DNA of 64,000 nt, from the NCBI RefSeq assembly GCF_958445495.1, contig NZ_CAUCSQ010000008.1:61420-125419 (forward strand), written 5' to 3'. This stretch comes from an uncultured Bacteroides sp. (GTDB lineage Bacteria > Bacteroidota > Bacteroidia > Bacteroidales > Bacteroidaceae). The notes under the pieces are model-generated. The model saw only the letters and a list, made by a program, of their open reading frames with translations, did not search any database and had not been told where the DNA came from. Positions 32,574 through 42,116 of this stretch are shown here, one piece after another (the stretch's first letter is position 1; each line of letters opens with the position of its first letter). The position numbers were made by a program, and so were the translations under genes.

Positions 32574-33105
32574 AACCGTTTTGTTTTAAATATATTGCTA
32601 GTTTCTCTTTTCCGCGTGACAAGTGGCTTTTTACCGTTCCTGCCGGTATTCCCATAATCCCGGCTATTTTGTCAATGCTCACATCTTCCATGTAAAACAA
32701 GGTGATACAGGTCCGTTCCGCTTCTTTTAATATTTTGAGTGATTGGTAGATATCTATTTTTTGCCCGACATTTTCTTGTTCAATGCAGTTGGCCGTATCT
32801 ATTTCTCTAGTATCCAAAGCAGACGTCTCTTTTCGGTTGCGAATATAATCATAAAAAATATTGTAGGCAATCCGGTACAACCATGTTGAAAAACTGGATA
32901 GATTCCTGAATGAGGCTATGTTTGTGTAGGCTTTGATAAATGTATCTTGTGCCAAATCATCACTCAATTCATTGTCTCCACAGGTCAGGTTCAGAAAAAA
33001 ACGTCGGACGGACGACTGGTATTTCTTTATTAATGAATCGAAGGCCTTGGTATTTTTGAACACGACGACCTGTGCGACTAGCGATATATCACTGAATTGT
33101 TTCAT
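32554..33105 (-). CDS. ECF-family RNA polymerase sigma factor
   Basis: A 183-residue sigma-70 factor with region 2 (about 25-92: SVRRFFLNLTCGDNELSDDLAQDTFIKAY, then FSTWLYRIAYNIFYDYIR) and region 4 (about 118-172: CITLFYMEDVSIDKIAGIMGIPAGTVKSHLSRGKEKL). No region 1.1 or 3. It overlaps the upstream gene by four bases (ATGA) and the downstream small membrane protein by 20 bases, making a three-gene unit. It is not next to a SusC/FecR pair, so it is not the usual nutrient-sensing arrangement. Confidence 0.92.
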   Translation of the reverse strand: MKQFSDISLVAQVVVFKNTKAFDSLIKKYQSSVRRFFLNLTCGDNELSDDLAQDTFIKAYTNIASFRNLSSFSTWLYRIAYNIFYDYIRNRKETSALDTREIDTANCIEQENVGQKIDIYQSLKILKEAERTCITLFYMEDVSIDKIAGIMGIPAGTVKSHLSRGKEKLAIYLKQNGYDKNRQ

Positions 33106-33872
33106 CGGTTCTCTTCATTCTTTTCTTCATTGGTTTCTCCTGCTTTTGTGTCCGGAGAGATGATACCGGAACGGTTTTCTGTTCTTGTTTCGGTTGAGCC
33201 ATCTTTATCATTGCCGTATCGGGTATGATTTTGCGAGACAGGAGTCTGTTCATTTTTATGTTGCATGTAGCCTATCAACCATTGTCCGATTCCCATAAAC
33301 ATGACGAGCAGTCCGATGGAGGCTATTTCAAATTCTTCTGTGATGGCCCAAAGGAATATGAAAAGTCCGATGCCGGTAAAGGTGTTTTTGATTCCTCGAG
33401 AGCGTTGGTCGGTGGGCTTGTTTTCGCGGAGGAGTTCTTCAGGCAACGGTTGCCCTGTGGCAAGTGCCTGTTCGATTAGGCGGTAACGGGCTTGCCGATT
33501 CTTATATCGGAAGAAAAAAATAATGAATATGATAAATACCGGAAGCCCGAAAACGGCAATAATGGTGATGATAGGGAGTAGCGTGCTGTTTCCCAGGTTG
33601 TCGAATGGGAAATCATTGTCATCCGCATGGAGGCCGATGCTAGTGCTTCCTTGTCCGTGGCTCGTGTCTTTGTTCGTAGAACCGGAGACCGTTGTATCCG
33701 GTTCCACCGTGGCGGCTGTTACGTCAATCTTGTCTGTCTTGGCACTTTTTTTCTCGTTTGCGTTTATCTCCGTTTTTCGTATGGAATCGCGTGCAGCATT
33801 TGTCTGAGGTTGGGCACTTGCCGGAGAAGAGGCTGTAAATACAAACAGTAAAGCGATTAAAATTTGTTTCAT
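33102..33872 (-). CDS. signal-peptide-bearing membrane protein, DUF6249-like
   Basis: A 256-residue protein with signal peptide 1-20 (ending ASAQ), a Thr/Ser/Asp-rich extracytoplasmic region (21-95), a membrane helix (about 97-120, IITIIAVFGLPVFIIFIIFFF), a cytoplasmic loop with YRLIEQALATGQPLPEELL, two further helices (about 165-205), and a polar tail rich in Asn/Glu. The central part resembles DUF6249. It is first of the operon with the ECF sigma gene and overlaps that start by four bases, suggesting a sensor or regulator role, which is inference. Confidence 0.7.
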   Translation of the reverse strand: MKQILIALLFVFTASSPASAQPQTNAARDSIRKTEINANEKKSAKTDKIDVTAATVEPDTTVSGSTNKDTSHGQGSTSIGLHADDNDFPFDNLGNSTLLPIITIIAVFGLPVFIIFIIFFFRYKNRQARYRLIEQALATGQPLPEELLRENKPTDQRSRGIKNTFTGIGLFIFLWAITEEFEIASIGLLVMFMGIGQWLIGYMQHKNEQTPVSQNHTRYGNDKDGSTETRTENRSGIISPDTKAGETNEEKNEENR

Positions 33873-33979
33873 ATCAGTAATTTTAAGTTGTTTCTTTACC
33901 TGTTAGACGTACTTAATAATATGGAAAGTTGCAAAGAGACGAAATATTTTTGATATTTGCAGGAATTAATAGATAGAAA

Positions 33980-35524
33980 ATGAATCTACCCGCTTCTTTT
34001 ATCGATTATACCCGTTCTTTATTGGGTGACGAGGAATTTGAGAAACTGGCTTCTGCTTTACGGCAGGAACCTCCCGTAAGCATACGTTTGAATAACAGGA
34101 AATGGAGGATGGACGACAGGATATTTTCCGCTGTTCGGCAGAGCGGCGTAGCTTGTCCCCGATTGTCTGTTGGCAGTTGTTTGTCGAACCGGGTTCCTTG
34201 GGCTTCCGAAGGATATTATTTGAATGAGCGCCTGACTTTTACATTCGACCCTTTATTTCACGCAGGCTGTTATTATGTGCAAGAGGCTTCTTCTATGTTT
34301 ATAGAGCAAGTATTCCGCCGGTATGTTACAAAGCCGGTGATAATGCTTGACTTATGTGCCGCACCGGGGGGAAAATCTACTCACGCCCGTAATCTGCTCC
34401 CTGACGGAAGTTTGTTGGTCGCTAATGAAGTTGTCCGGAATCGTTCGCAGGTTCTTGTGGAAAATCTGACGAAATGGGGACATCCGGATGTTATTGTCAC
34501 GAATAACGAGCCTTCCGGTTTTTCAGCGTTATCTTCGTTTTTTGACATAGTTCTGTTAGATGTACCTTGTTCGGGAGAAGGGATGTTCCGTAAAGATTCG
34601 ACGGCTATTGAGGAGTGGAGTGTGGAGAATGTTGAAATCTGTTGGCAGCGCCAGAGACGGATTGTTGCGGATGTCTGGACAAGTTTGAAACCTGGAGGAA
34701 TTCTGGTTTATAGTACGTGCACTTATAATACGAAAGAGGATGAGGAGAATGTACGTTGGATTCAACAGGAATATGGTGCGGAGTTGTTGGCTGTGGATGT
34801 TTGTGACGAATGGAATATTACGGGAAATTTGCTTTCGGAGAGGCTGGGTCCGGTATATCATTTCTTCCCTCATAAAACCAGGGGGGAAGGTTTTTTCCTG
34901 GCAGCATTCAGGAAACCTGCAGAGGAAGACGGAGAGCTGGAAACTACCGCCTGTTCTTTTCCGAAAAACAGATTCTCGAAGAAAAAGAATAAACGGGAGG
35001 AAGCACTTCCTTTTTTAAAAGAGAATATCGTGGCCGCTAAAAGCTGGTTGAATGAGACAGTTGTCGGAAAATATGCTTTGTCGGTAACGGAAGGGGCTGA
35101 AATATATGCTTTTCCGCAGCAGTACGTAGACGAACTGGCTATTCTGAAACAGAATTTAAAAGTGATAATGGCAGGCACTGCCATCGGTAAGGTGAAAGGG
35201 AAAGACTTGGTTCCTTCCCATGCTTTGGCTATGAGTACTTCGCTTTTGAAACAAGATGCTTTCGCTGTTGAGGAAGTAAATTATGAACAAGCTGTCGCTT
35301 ATTTGCGAAAAGAGGCCGTTACTTTGTCAGTAACAGCCCCTCGTGGTTATGTTTTGCTTACTTATCAGCATATTCCTCTTGGGTTTGTAAAGAATATCGG
35401 TAACCGTGCCAATAATCTTTATCCGCAAGATTGGCGTATCCGTAGTGGGTACTTGCCGGAAGAGATACGTATATTATCAAATTTGATTACGGAAGTGTGC
35501 CGGCAGGCATCTCCAGATAAGTGA
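33980..35524 (+). CDS. RsmF/YebU-type RNA m5C methyltransferase
   Basis: A 514-residue SAM-dependent methyltransferase of the NOL1/NOP2/Sun family. The N-terminal RNA-binding part precedes the SAM-binding motif LDLCAAPGGKSTHA (about 134-147); motif IV is DVPCSGEGMFRKD (near 195) and motif VI STCTYNTKEDEENV (near 238) with the catalytic Cys. The C-terminal 130 residues form the RsmF-specific/PUA-like extension, including PRGYVLLTYQHIPLGFVKNIGNRANNLYP (given in outline). It probably methylates a cytosine of 16S rRNA. The position cannot be fixed from sequence. Confidence 0.87.
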   Translation: MNLPASFIDYTRSLLGDEEFEKLASALRQEPPVSIRLNNRKWRMDDRIFSAVRQSGVACPRLSVGSCLSNRVPWASEGYYLNERLTFTFDPLFHAGCYYVQEASSMFIEQVFRRYVTKPVIMLDLCAAPGGKSTHARNLLPDGSLLVANEVVRNRSQVLVENLTKWGHPDVIVTNNEPSGFSALSSFFDIVLLDVPCSGEGMFRKDSTAIEEWSVENVEICWQRQRRIVADVWTSLKPGGILVYSTCTYNTKEDEENVRWIQQEYGAELLAVDVCDEWNITGNLLSERLGPVYHFFPHKTRGEGFFLAAFRKPAEEDGELETTACSFPKNRFSKKKNKREEALPFLKENIVAAKSWLNETVVGKYALSVTEGAEIYAFPQQYVDELAILKQNLKVIMAGTAIGKVKGKDLVPSHALAMSTSLLKQDAFAVEEVNYEQAVAYLRKEAVTLSVTAPRGYVLLTYQHIPLGFVKNIGNRANNLYPQDWRIRSGYLPEEIRILSNLITEVCRQASPDK

Positions 35525-35562
35525 GTGCGAACCTGACTTGTTTACCGGTTCCGGTTTCTCCT

Positions 35563-35835
35563 TCATCCGTTGAGAATGCCGCATACGTAAATCTGGCGTC
35601 CGGCAGGCACTCCGGTCCACCCGCTTTCAGTTCCGGCACTTGCAATACGGATATCATTGATTTCCAATGAATAATCCCCATTCCCGCTTTCTAATCCGAG
35701 ATAACGTTTTCCTCCCATAGGCACTTCGTATCCGTCTTCGTAAAAACGGAGCGGATTGACGTCATCATCTTTGCAGGCGTTTGATAAACTAAGAATGCAA
35801 GACAGAGCGAACAAACGGAAAAGTTTAGATTTCAT
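35563..35835 (-). pseudogene. small lipoprotein, probably truncated or frameshifted
   Basis: The 90-residue frame has a good lipoprotein signal peptide with lipobox SNAC (Cys21), then RFYEDGYEVPMGGKRY and GDYSLEINDIRIASA, which resemble the first strand repeats of Ig-like Bacteroides surface lipoproteins. The expected remaining repeat units are missing. A second frame on the same strand runs on to 35487 and ends antisense to the 3' end of the methyltransferase gene. This suggests a frameshift or a decayed 3' end. It could also simply be a short intact lipoprotein. Confidence 0.45.
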
Positions 35836-35891
35836 ATTTGATATTTACGGCAGAAATAATATACTCTCCAGAATAATCCCAGTCTTTTCTT

Positions 35892-37085
35892 TCATAATTT
35901 ATTTTTGTAAATCCGTGCCATCGCCTTCTGGTACTGGTTTTCCAGTTGCAGGTAATTCTGGTGGCTTTGATAGATTACGGATACTTCGACAAAATACTCA
36001 ATCATGCTGATTTGTCCTCCGGTCAAAGCTTGTTTCAACAATGCGAGGTCTTGTTGTGACTGGAATGTTTTTTTATATTGTTCCATTGACCCGTACAATG
36101 TCTTAGCTTCGCGATAGAGCTGTGACAATTCGGATTCGGCCTGTAATGCGGCATTGTCTTTTTGCAGGTCGATATTCAGCGCTTGTGTCTTTGCTATTTT
36201 CACTTTATTCCGATTCTCGAAAATAGGGAAAGAAAAGCCTACCACTATTCCGTTAAAGGGGGCTCCCGTCTCGGTATTGCGGCGGTAGCCCAGCTCTAGT
36301 TTAGGCAGCCATTGCGACTTGTTTACCGTGATTTGTTTACGGGCAACAAGGCTTTCGTCATTCAGAGCCATTAAAGTGCGGTCGGCAGACAATACTTCCG
36401 ATTTCAATATTTGATAGTCGGACGGGAAAGGAACCGGAGGATACTGGTCCTCTTCAAAAACTACGGGTATGTTTCCGTTCAACGCATTCAGTTCCTGCAT
36501 TTTGTTACGGAGTGTTGTCTCATTCAGTGAAGCCTCTGTACGGACATTCAGCAGTTCCAGGTTTATCTTATTAGTCTCAAGTGCATTCGCATCTCCGGTT
36601 TGGAGCCGTTTGGCGTACATCTCCGCCAGAATCTCCGCATTATGAAGACGTTCTTCCAAAATCCGTTTTTGTTGGCGCAACATGATAATATCCAGGCAAA
36701 CTTCTTTTGCCTGCAGTAACTTATTCTGACGGAGCACGTCGGCCTGGCTGTTGTAAGCGTTGGCTTTCAGGCGGCTTAATTTGTTACGTGTCACATACAG
36801 GCTGGGAAAGTCAAAACTTTGTGAGATGACAAGTTCCCCTATTGTTTCACTCTTGTCTTCCGCTCCCCAAAGGTGAGCGTAAGACAGAGTCGGGTCGGGC
36901 AAATTATTTTCCGTTTTTGCCTCTAGTTTCTGTGAAGTCACCAGTTGCGCATTTGCCTGTAATTCTTTATTATTTATCTCTATGTTTTTTAATACTTGTT
37001 CTATGTTGTTTTGGGCTTGTACTTTATTGGCCGATATAAGGAGTACAGCGCTCATTACAGAACATATAATAATCATTTGTTTCAT
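35892..37085 (-). CDS. TolC-family outer membrane efflux protein of a metal efflux system
   Basis: A 397-residue outer-membrane channel subunit (CusC/CzcC-like). Signal peptide 1-24 (ending VQAQ), then two long alpha-helical hairpin repeats with coiled-coil content (about 27-210 and 215-395) as in TolC proteins; PDPTLSYAHLWG near 56 is the usual strand entry. It is the last gene of the operon 42027-35892 and starts 14 bases after the RND pump stop, forming the exit duct of the tripartite pump. Confidence 0.88.
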   Translation of the reverse strand: MKQMIIICSVMSAVLLISANKVQAQNNIEQVLKNIEINNKELQANAQLVTSQKLEAKTENNLPDPTLSYAHLWGAEDKSETIGELVISQSFDFPSLYVTRNKLSRLKANAYNSQADVLRQNKLLQAKEVCLDIIMLRQQKRILEERLHNAEILAEMYAKRLQTGDANALETNKINLELLNVRTEASLNETTLRNKMQELNALNGNIPVVFEEDQYPPVPFPSDYQILKSEVLSADRTLMALNDESLVARKQITVNKSQWLPKLELGYRRNTETGAPFNGIVVGFSFPIFENRNKVKIAKTQALNIDLQKDNAALQAESELSQLYREAKTLYGSMEQYKKTFQSQQDLALLKQALTGGQISMIEYFVEVSVIYQSHQNYLQLENQYQKAMARIYKNKL

Positions 37086-37099
37086 ACTTGTTTTTTATT

Positions 37100-40000
37100 T
37101 TACTGTCTTTCACTATGAGTCGGTGCTAATTCCGGCTTTTTCTGGTTGTGCATCATCAGGTAAACAATCGGGATAATAAAACCGTTCAGGAAAGTGGATG
37201 TCAATAATCCTCCTAAAATGACCTTAGCCATCGGGCTCTGTATCTCATTGCCTGGCAAATCGCCTCCTATAGCCAGCGGGATTAGCGCCAGTGCGGAAGA
37301 CAATGCGGTCATCAGGATTGGATTCAGACGGTCGAGAGACCCCTGGATAACACTGTCATACAGTCCCACTCCTTCTTCTTGTTGTAAATGGTTGTAATGG
37401 CTGATGAGCAACATACCGTTTCTTGTTGCGATGCCGAATAAAGAAATGAAACCGATAATGGCGGGAATGCTGATTTCTCCAGTCGTGATAACCAATGCGA
37501 ACACGCCTCCGATTAGTGCAAGCGGCAGGTTCAATAGAATGACCCCCGACTCTTTTACGCTGCGGAATTCATGGTAAAGCAACAGGAAGATGATGACAAT
37601 GCTGATGAATGAAGTCAGCGCCAATGTCCGGCTGGCGGCCTGTTCGCTCTCAAACTGCCCTCCGTATTCGATATGGTAACCTTCGGGAAGACGTATTGAT
37701 GCGTCGATTTGTTTTTGAATATCGTTGACGACACTGCGGAGGTCACGGTCGGCTACATTGGCGGAGATTACTATTTTCCGTTTTACATTTTCACGGTTGA
37801 TAGTGTTCGGTCCCATCGCCGAAATCACCTCTGCTACATAGTTAAGCGGAACTTTACGCCCGTTGTCGGTATCTATCATCAGATTACGGATTTTCTCTAT
37901 TTCGTCGCGCGCATCGTCTTTTACCTTGATGATAAGGTCGAAACTCTTTCCCTGTTCGTACACTTGTGAAATGACTTTTCCCGCCAGAGCTACATTTATA
38001 TACTCCGAAAATTCCGGTAAGGTGATGCCGAACTTAGCCAACATTTCCCGCTTAGGCTGGATTTTTAATTGCGGGCGTTCGATTTGTTGTTCCACATTTA
38101 AATCGGCAATGCCGGGAATGTCATTGATTACTTCTTTTATCTCATTGCCGAGTGAGAACATTTTATTCAGGTCGTCTCCGAATAGTTTGATAGCGATGTT
38201 CGCTTTTGTCCCGGAAAGCATGGCATCGATTCGGTGACTGATCGGTTGTCCGATTTCGATGTTGGCTCCGGTGATTGTGCCGAGTTTCTCACGTACTTCG
38301 GCAACCAGTTCGTTGCGTGAGCGTTCTTTTAGTTCGAAAGGAGCCTCTATTTCCGAAACATTTACACCGAGAGCATGTTCGTCCAATTCGGCGCGTCCTG
38401 TCTTACGGGCTACCGTTTGGATTTCAGGAATCGTTAATAACAATTCTTCGGCACGGTGTCCCATTTGGTTGCTCTCTTCCAAAGAAATACCCGGAAGCGA
38501 GCTGATGTTTATCGTGAATGAACCCTCGTTGAAAGAAGGCAGGAAACTGCGTCCGAGCGTGAAAAATACGCCGAGAGCAATTACAAAGAGTGCAACCGTG
38601 CTTCCCAGAGTCACTCGTTTGTGGGCTAATACCCATATAAGCGCCTTTTTATAGATACCTTTCATCCAGCGTGCCAGAAACGCTTCTTTCAGTTCCTTAT
38701 CGGTTCTGTTGCTCCCCAGTAGATAAGAACATAATACCGGGGTGAGCGTCAGGGCAACTACCGTTGAAGCAAATAGAGCTACAATGAAAGCGATGCCCAG
38801 AGGGACGAGCATGCGCCCTTCCATCCCGCTCAAAAAGAACAGAGGTACGAAGCTGACAACGATGATTAGCGTCGAATTGAGGATAGGCATGCGGACTTCT
38901 TTGGAAGCGTTGAATACGACTTCCAGCGTACTGAGCCGTTCGGCCTCCGTTTTCAGCCGGTTCTCTCTCAGGCGTTTGTACACATTTTCCACGTCGACAA
39001 TTGCGTCATCCACTAATGAACCGATGGCTATTGCCATACCTCCGAGACTCATCGTGTTGATGGTTAATCCCATGTAATGCAATGTGAGTATGGAAACGAG
39101 CAGTGAAAGCGGCAATGTAACTAATGAAATGAGCGTGGTACGCACATTCGCCAAGAATAGGAAAAGTACGATTACGACAAAGATTCCTCCTTCGAGGAGA
39201 GATTTCTTTACGTTTCCGATAGAACTCTCGATAAAGCGGCTCTGGCGGAAAATATCTGTCGATACTTTTACGTCTGCCGGCAGGTTTTTCTGGAGGTCTT
39301 TTAAGGAAGCTTCCAGTTTGCTTGTCAGTTCCAATGTGCTTGTAGCCGGCTGTTTGGTTACGGTCAGCAGTACGGCAGGTTTGCCTCGTTCGGAAGCAGT
39401 TCCCAGTTTCGGAGCTTTCGGGCCGATTTTTACATCGGCGATGTCCTCCAGTTTTACGGGAAAGGCGTTTACCGTTTTTATGACGGCTTTGCCGAGTTCC
39501 TCTACTTTCGGGGTAGAGAGTACCCCGCGTACGATATATTCATTTCCGAACTCATAGAGTACCCCGCCATTCGCATTCAGGTTCATGTCTTGGGTAACTG
39601 CCATTACTTCACTCATTGAAACACCGTAGTGGCGCATCCGTTCGGGGTCCAACTGAATCTGGTATTCTTTGATGTCTCCGCCTAGTACGGCCACCTGCGC
39701 TACCCCTCCTGTAGACAACAGGCGCGGGCGAATTGTCCAGTCGGCAATTGTACGGAGGTCAAGCATGGAGGTGGAATCGGCAGTCAGCCCGACAATCAGC
39801 ATCTCGCCTAAAATGGAAGATTGGGGGCCCAGTGTCGGCTTGCCTACATTGACGGGAAGCGATTCACCGACCACCGCCAGTTTTTCGCTGACAATCTGGC
39901 GGGCAAGGTAAATATCCGTCCCCCAGTCAAATTCGACCCATACGACGGAAAAACCATTGGTCGAAGAAGAGCGGACGCGACGTACTCCGGTAGCCCCGTT

Positions 40001-40219
40001 AACGGCGGTTTCTACAGGAAAGCTGACAAGCTGTTCCACTTCTTCGGCGGCCATTCCGTTGGCCTCAGTCATGATGACTACCGTAGGGGCGTTCAGGTCG
40101 GGAAATACGTCTACTTCCGTGTGCATGGCGGTATAAGTTCCGGCAATGAGCAGGAGAAAAGCCGCACAGAGTACAACCAACCGGTTGTGCAGGGAGTAAT
40201 GTATAATTTTATTAAGCAT
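37100..40219 (-). CDS. heavy-metal efflux RND transporter (CusA/CzcA family)
   Basis: A 1039-residue inner-membrane pump with 12 expected membrane helices and two large periplasmic loops. The HME family is recognised by MHTEVDVFPDLNAPTVVI near the N terminus, EFDWGTDIYLARQIVSEKL and, in helix 4, AIGSLVDDAIVDVENVYKRL (about residues 390-410), the form found in divalent or broad-cation HME pumps. C-terminal GIATRNGMLLISHYNHL is also typical. It drives proton-coupled export of metal ions from the periplasm. The exact metal (Cu/Ag, Zn, Co or Ni) cannot be decided by eye. Confidence 0.92.
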   Translation of the reverse strand: MLNKIIHYSLHNRLVVLCAAFLLLIAGTYTAMHTEVDVFPDLNAPTVVIMTEANGMAAEEVEQLVSFPVETAVNGATGVRRVRSSSTNGFSVVWVEFDWGTDIYLARQIVSEKLAVVGESLPVNVGKPTLGPQSSILGEMLIVGLTADSTSMLDLRTIADWTIRPRLLSTGGVAQVAVLGGDIKEYQIQLDPERMRHYGVSMSEVMAVTQDMNLNANGGVLYEFGNEYIVRGVLSTPKVEELGKAVIKTVNAFPVKLEDIADVKIGPKAPKLGTASERGKPAVLLTVTKQPATSTLELTSKLEASLKDLQKNLPADVKVSTDIFRQSRFIESSIGNVKKSLLEGGIFVVIVLFLFLANVRTTLISLVTLPLSLLVSILTLHYMGLTINTMSLGGMAIAIGSLVDDAIVDVENVYKRLRENRLKTEAERLSTLEVVFNASKEVRMPILNSTLIIVVSFVPLFFLSGMEGRMLVPLGIAFIVALFASTVVALTLTPVLCSYLLGSNRTDKELKEAFLARWMKGIYKKALIWVLAHKRVTLGSTVALFVIALGVFFTLGRSFLPSFNEGSFTINISSLPGISLEESNQMGHRAEELLLTIPEIQTVARKTGRAELDEHALGVNVSEIEAPFELKERSRNELVAEVREKLGTITGANIEIGQPISHRIDAMLSGTKANIAIKLFGDDLNKMFSLGNEIKEVINDIPGIADLNVEQQIERPQLKIQPKREMLAKFGITLPEFSEYINVALAGKVISQVYEQGKSFDLIIKVKDDARDEIEKIRNLMIDTDNGRKVPLNYVAEVISAMGPNTINRENVKRKIVISANVADRDLRSVVNDIQKQIDASIRLPEGYHIEYGGQFESEQAASRTLALTSFISIVIIFLLLYHEFRSVKESGVILLNLPLALIGGVFALVITTGEISIPAIIGFISLFGIATRNGMLLISHYNHLQQEEGVGLYDSVIQGSLDRLNPILMTALSSALALIPLAIGGDLPGNEIQSPMAKVILGGLLTSTFLNGFIIPIVYLMMHNQKKPELAPTHSERQ

Positions 40220-40295
40220 TTTTATCTATGGATTATGAGTGATGAATTTCCGGTTACTGTCAGAATCTCGGTCCGTACAATCTCCGGACAATTTA

Positions 40296-41528
40296 TTAAT
40301 GTTCGTGGCTGTGTGCGGGAATGGCATTGCCGGCACTTGCCAGACGTACCTGGTAGGCCCCTTCGGTAACAACCCGGTCACCTGTTTTTATGCCACTCAG
40401 GATTTGTACGCTCCGTCCGTTGTCGGCTCCTAACGTAACTTCCTGTTTCTTATATCCTTCCTCGTCGAGCTGCAGATATACGAAATAAACTCCCTGCTCT
40501 TCCGTTAAAGCCGTACGGGGAAGGGAAAGGACATTCTCCTGTTGAGAGGAAAGCAGATATATTTCCACAAAAGAGCCGGCGATGATATCACCTTTGTTGT
40601 CGAACTCAAAAGTCACGGGTACATAGAAAGAATTGTCTCCCGACGATTTTCCGAAAGAGAGAAGTTTGCCGTTGAGCGATTTTAATTCATACACCTTGTT
40701 GTCGTAAGGGGTACGGAAATTGGCGGAATTGATGTTATGGAGATACGGGTAATATTTTTCCGACACTTCGGCACGGAGAAAAAGCCGGCGGTTTTGCGTT
40801 ACGCTGACTAAGGGCTGCCCGATTGTTACGTAATCCCCTTCTTTCACCAGGATATTTTTAATGTATCCGCTAATCGGAGCCATAATGTTCTGTCCGATTG
40901 CCGAATGGTTCTTTGCAAGGGCTTCGTAACTGATGCGGGCATTTTCATAATTTTGTTCGGCTTGTGCGAAATCCTTATCGGATACAATCTTGTTTTTTAC
41001 AAGTTTCTTCATACGTTCGTATTCCTTCTTTGACACCTCGTAGGCGATGCGGGCGCGTTGTACCGGGTCGCCGTCTGCAATGTTATGTGAAGAAATCGTT
41101 ATTAGCGGAGTGCCTTGCCCTACGCTCATTCCTTCTGTCACCTTGCCGCGGAAAGAAACGACACCGGCCACTGTGGCTACGGCGACGGATTCGTCCCCCT
41201 GTGCGGCTAATACCTGTCCGCTGGTCTTGATTACTTGCCGGAACGGCGCCGGTTCTACTATGTCTGCCTTTACGCCGGCAGCTTCAGCTTTCGCTTTCGG
41301 GAGAATGATTTCATCGCTATGTGTTTCCGTTCCGGCAGCCTGGTTGTATGCGTGAGAATGTTCGGGACCCTCTGCCTCGTGAACGTGTCCTTCCGTTTCG
41401 TGGTCGTGTCCATCGTGGTTGTGTGTGACGGTACTCTCGTCATGGCTTTCATGACCTTGCGTGTTTTTGTTATTGCAGGAACCCAGGGTGAATAACCCCA
41501 GAGCCCCTATAATGATAAGTTTTCTCAT
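40296..41528 (-). CDS. His-rich membrane fusion lipoprotein of the metal efflux pump
   Basis: A 410-residue periplasmic adaptor (CusB/CzcB-like). The N terminus is a lipoprotein signal (lipobox LGSC, Cys18). Residues 25-73 contain eleven His in an acidic linker, and the C terminus ends in SHEH, an apparent metal-binding or metal-delivery surface. Core barrel-sandwich and hairpin segments (SHNIADGDPVQRARIAYEV through MAPISGYIKNILVKEGDYV) follow in the expected order. It starts 88 bases after the small His/Cys-rich gene and is followed by the RND pump after 76 bases. Confidence 0.88.
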   Translation of the reverse strand: MRKLIIIGALGLFTLGSCNNKNTQGHESHDESTVTHNHDGHDHETEGHVHEAEGPEHSHAYNQAAGTETHSDEIILPKAKAEAAGVKADIVEPAPFRQVIKTSGQVLAAQGDESVAVATVAGVVSFRGKVTEGMSVGQGTPLITISSHNIADGDPVQRARIAYEVSKKEYERMKKLVKNKIVSDKDFAQAEQNYENARISYEALAKNHSAIGQNIMAPISGYIKNILVKEGDYVTIGQPLVSVTQNRRLFLRAEVSEKYYPYLHNINSANFRTPYDNKVYELKSLNGKLLSFGKSSGDNSFYVPVTFEFDNKGDIIAGSFVEIYLLSSQQENVLSLPRTALTEEQGVYFVYLQLDEEGYKKQEVTLGADNGRSVQILSGIKTGDRVVTEGAYQVRLASAGNAIPAHSHEH

Positions 41529-41616
41529 AAATTATAATTTTCCTACTGGTTTTTACTGTTTTTGCGTTACAAAGATAGGATAATGCGGATGCAACCGATT
41601 TGCATTCACATCGACC

Positions 41617-42027
41617 TTATGCGAAAACAGAGTAGGGAGGGGCGCGGAGGAAGGCGTCACGGGAAATATCGGTACCGTGCAGGGAATCTCGGTAGACATA
41701 ATAGTTTTTGACCCGTTTCTCTTGCGGTTTGAGCAAGTGTTCGATAATGCCGTCCGTGAACAGAGTGGCGATAAGGATGTAATCCGGCCCGCTGTCCGTA
41801 TGAAAAGAGGGAGTGGGGGAATGAAAGCGTGTCATGCATTCGCTGCTGCAGCACGAATCGCTTCCCGGATGATGGTTCGGTTTGGGGCATTGCTGTTCTA
41901 CGGGTAAATCCTGTTTCAGGCAAATCATGCCGTTAGGATGATGATGATGAGGGACAACGGACACTATCAACATGATGATGTTGATAAAAAACAGTAAAGT
42001 CACTATAGTCCGTTTGTTCTCTTTCAT
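41617..42027 (-). CDS. small His/Cys-rich membrane-anchored protein (DUF6769-like)
   Basis: A 136-residue protein with one N-terminal hydrophobic segment (about 9-25) that may be an uncleaved anchor. It is followed by VVPHHHHPNG, five Cys including CCSSEC, and several further His, all within residues 25-80. It precedes the metal efflux genes on the same strand and is probably the first gene of the operon, downstream of a TATATTTG box (minus strand, 42060-42067). A periplasmic metal-binding or sensing role is likely but unproven; I recall similar Bacteroides proteins under DUF6769. Confidence 0.72.
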   Translation of the reverse strand: MKENKRTIVTLLFFINIIMLIVSVVPHHHHPNGMICLKQDLPVEQQCPKPNHHPGSDSCCSSECMTRFHSPTPSFHTDSGPDYILIATLFTDGIIEHLLKPQEKRVKNYYVYRDSLHGTDISRDAFLRAPPYSVFA

Positions 42028-42059
42028 CTTCTTCTAACCACCTGTTATAAATGAGGTTA

Positions 42060-42067
42060 CAAATATA
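42060..42067 (-). promoter_or_regulatory. -7 element of the metal efflux operon
   Basis: The minus strand reads TATATTTG about 32 bases before the ATG at 42027. Confidence 0.45.
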
Positions 42068-42116
42068 CAAATACTTTCTTTCCGATTGGATACCGCTAAT
42101 GTCTTTTTATTATTTA

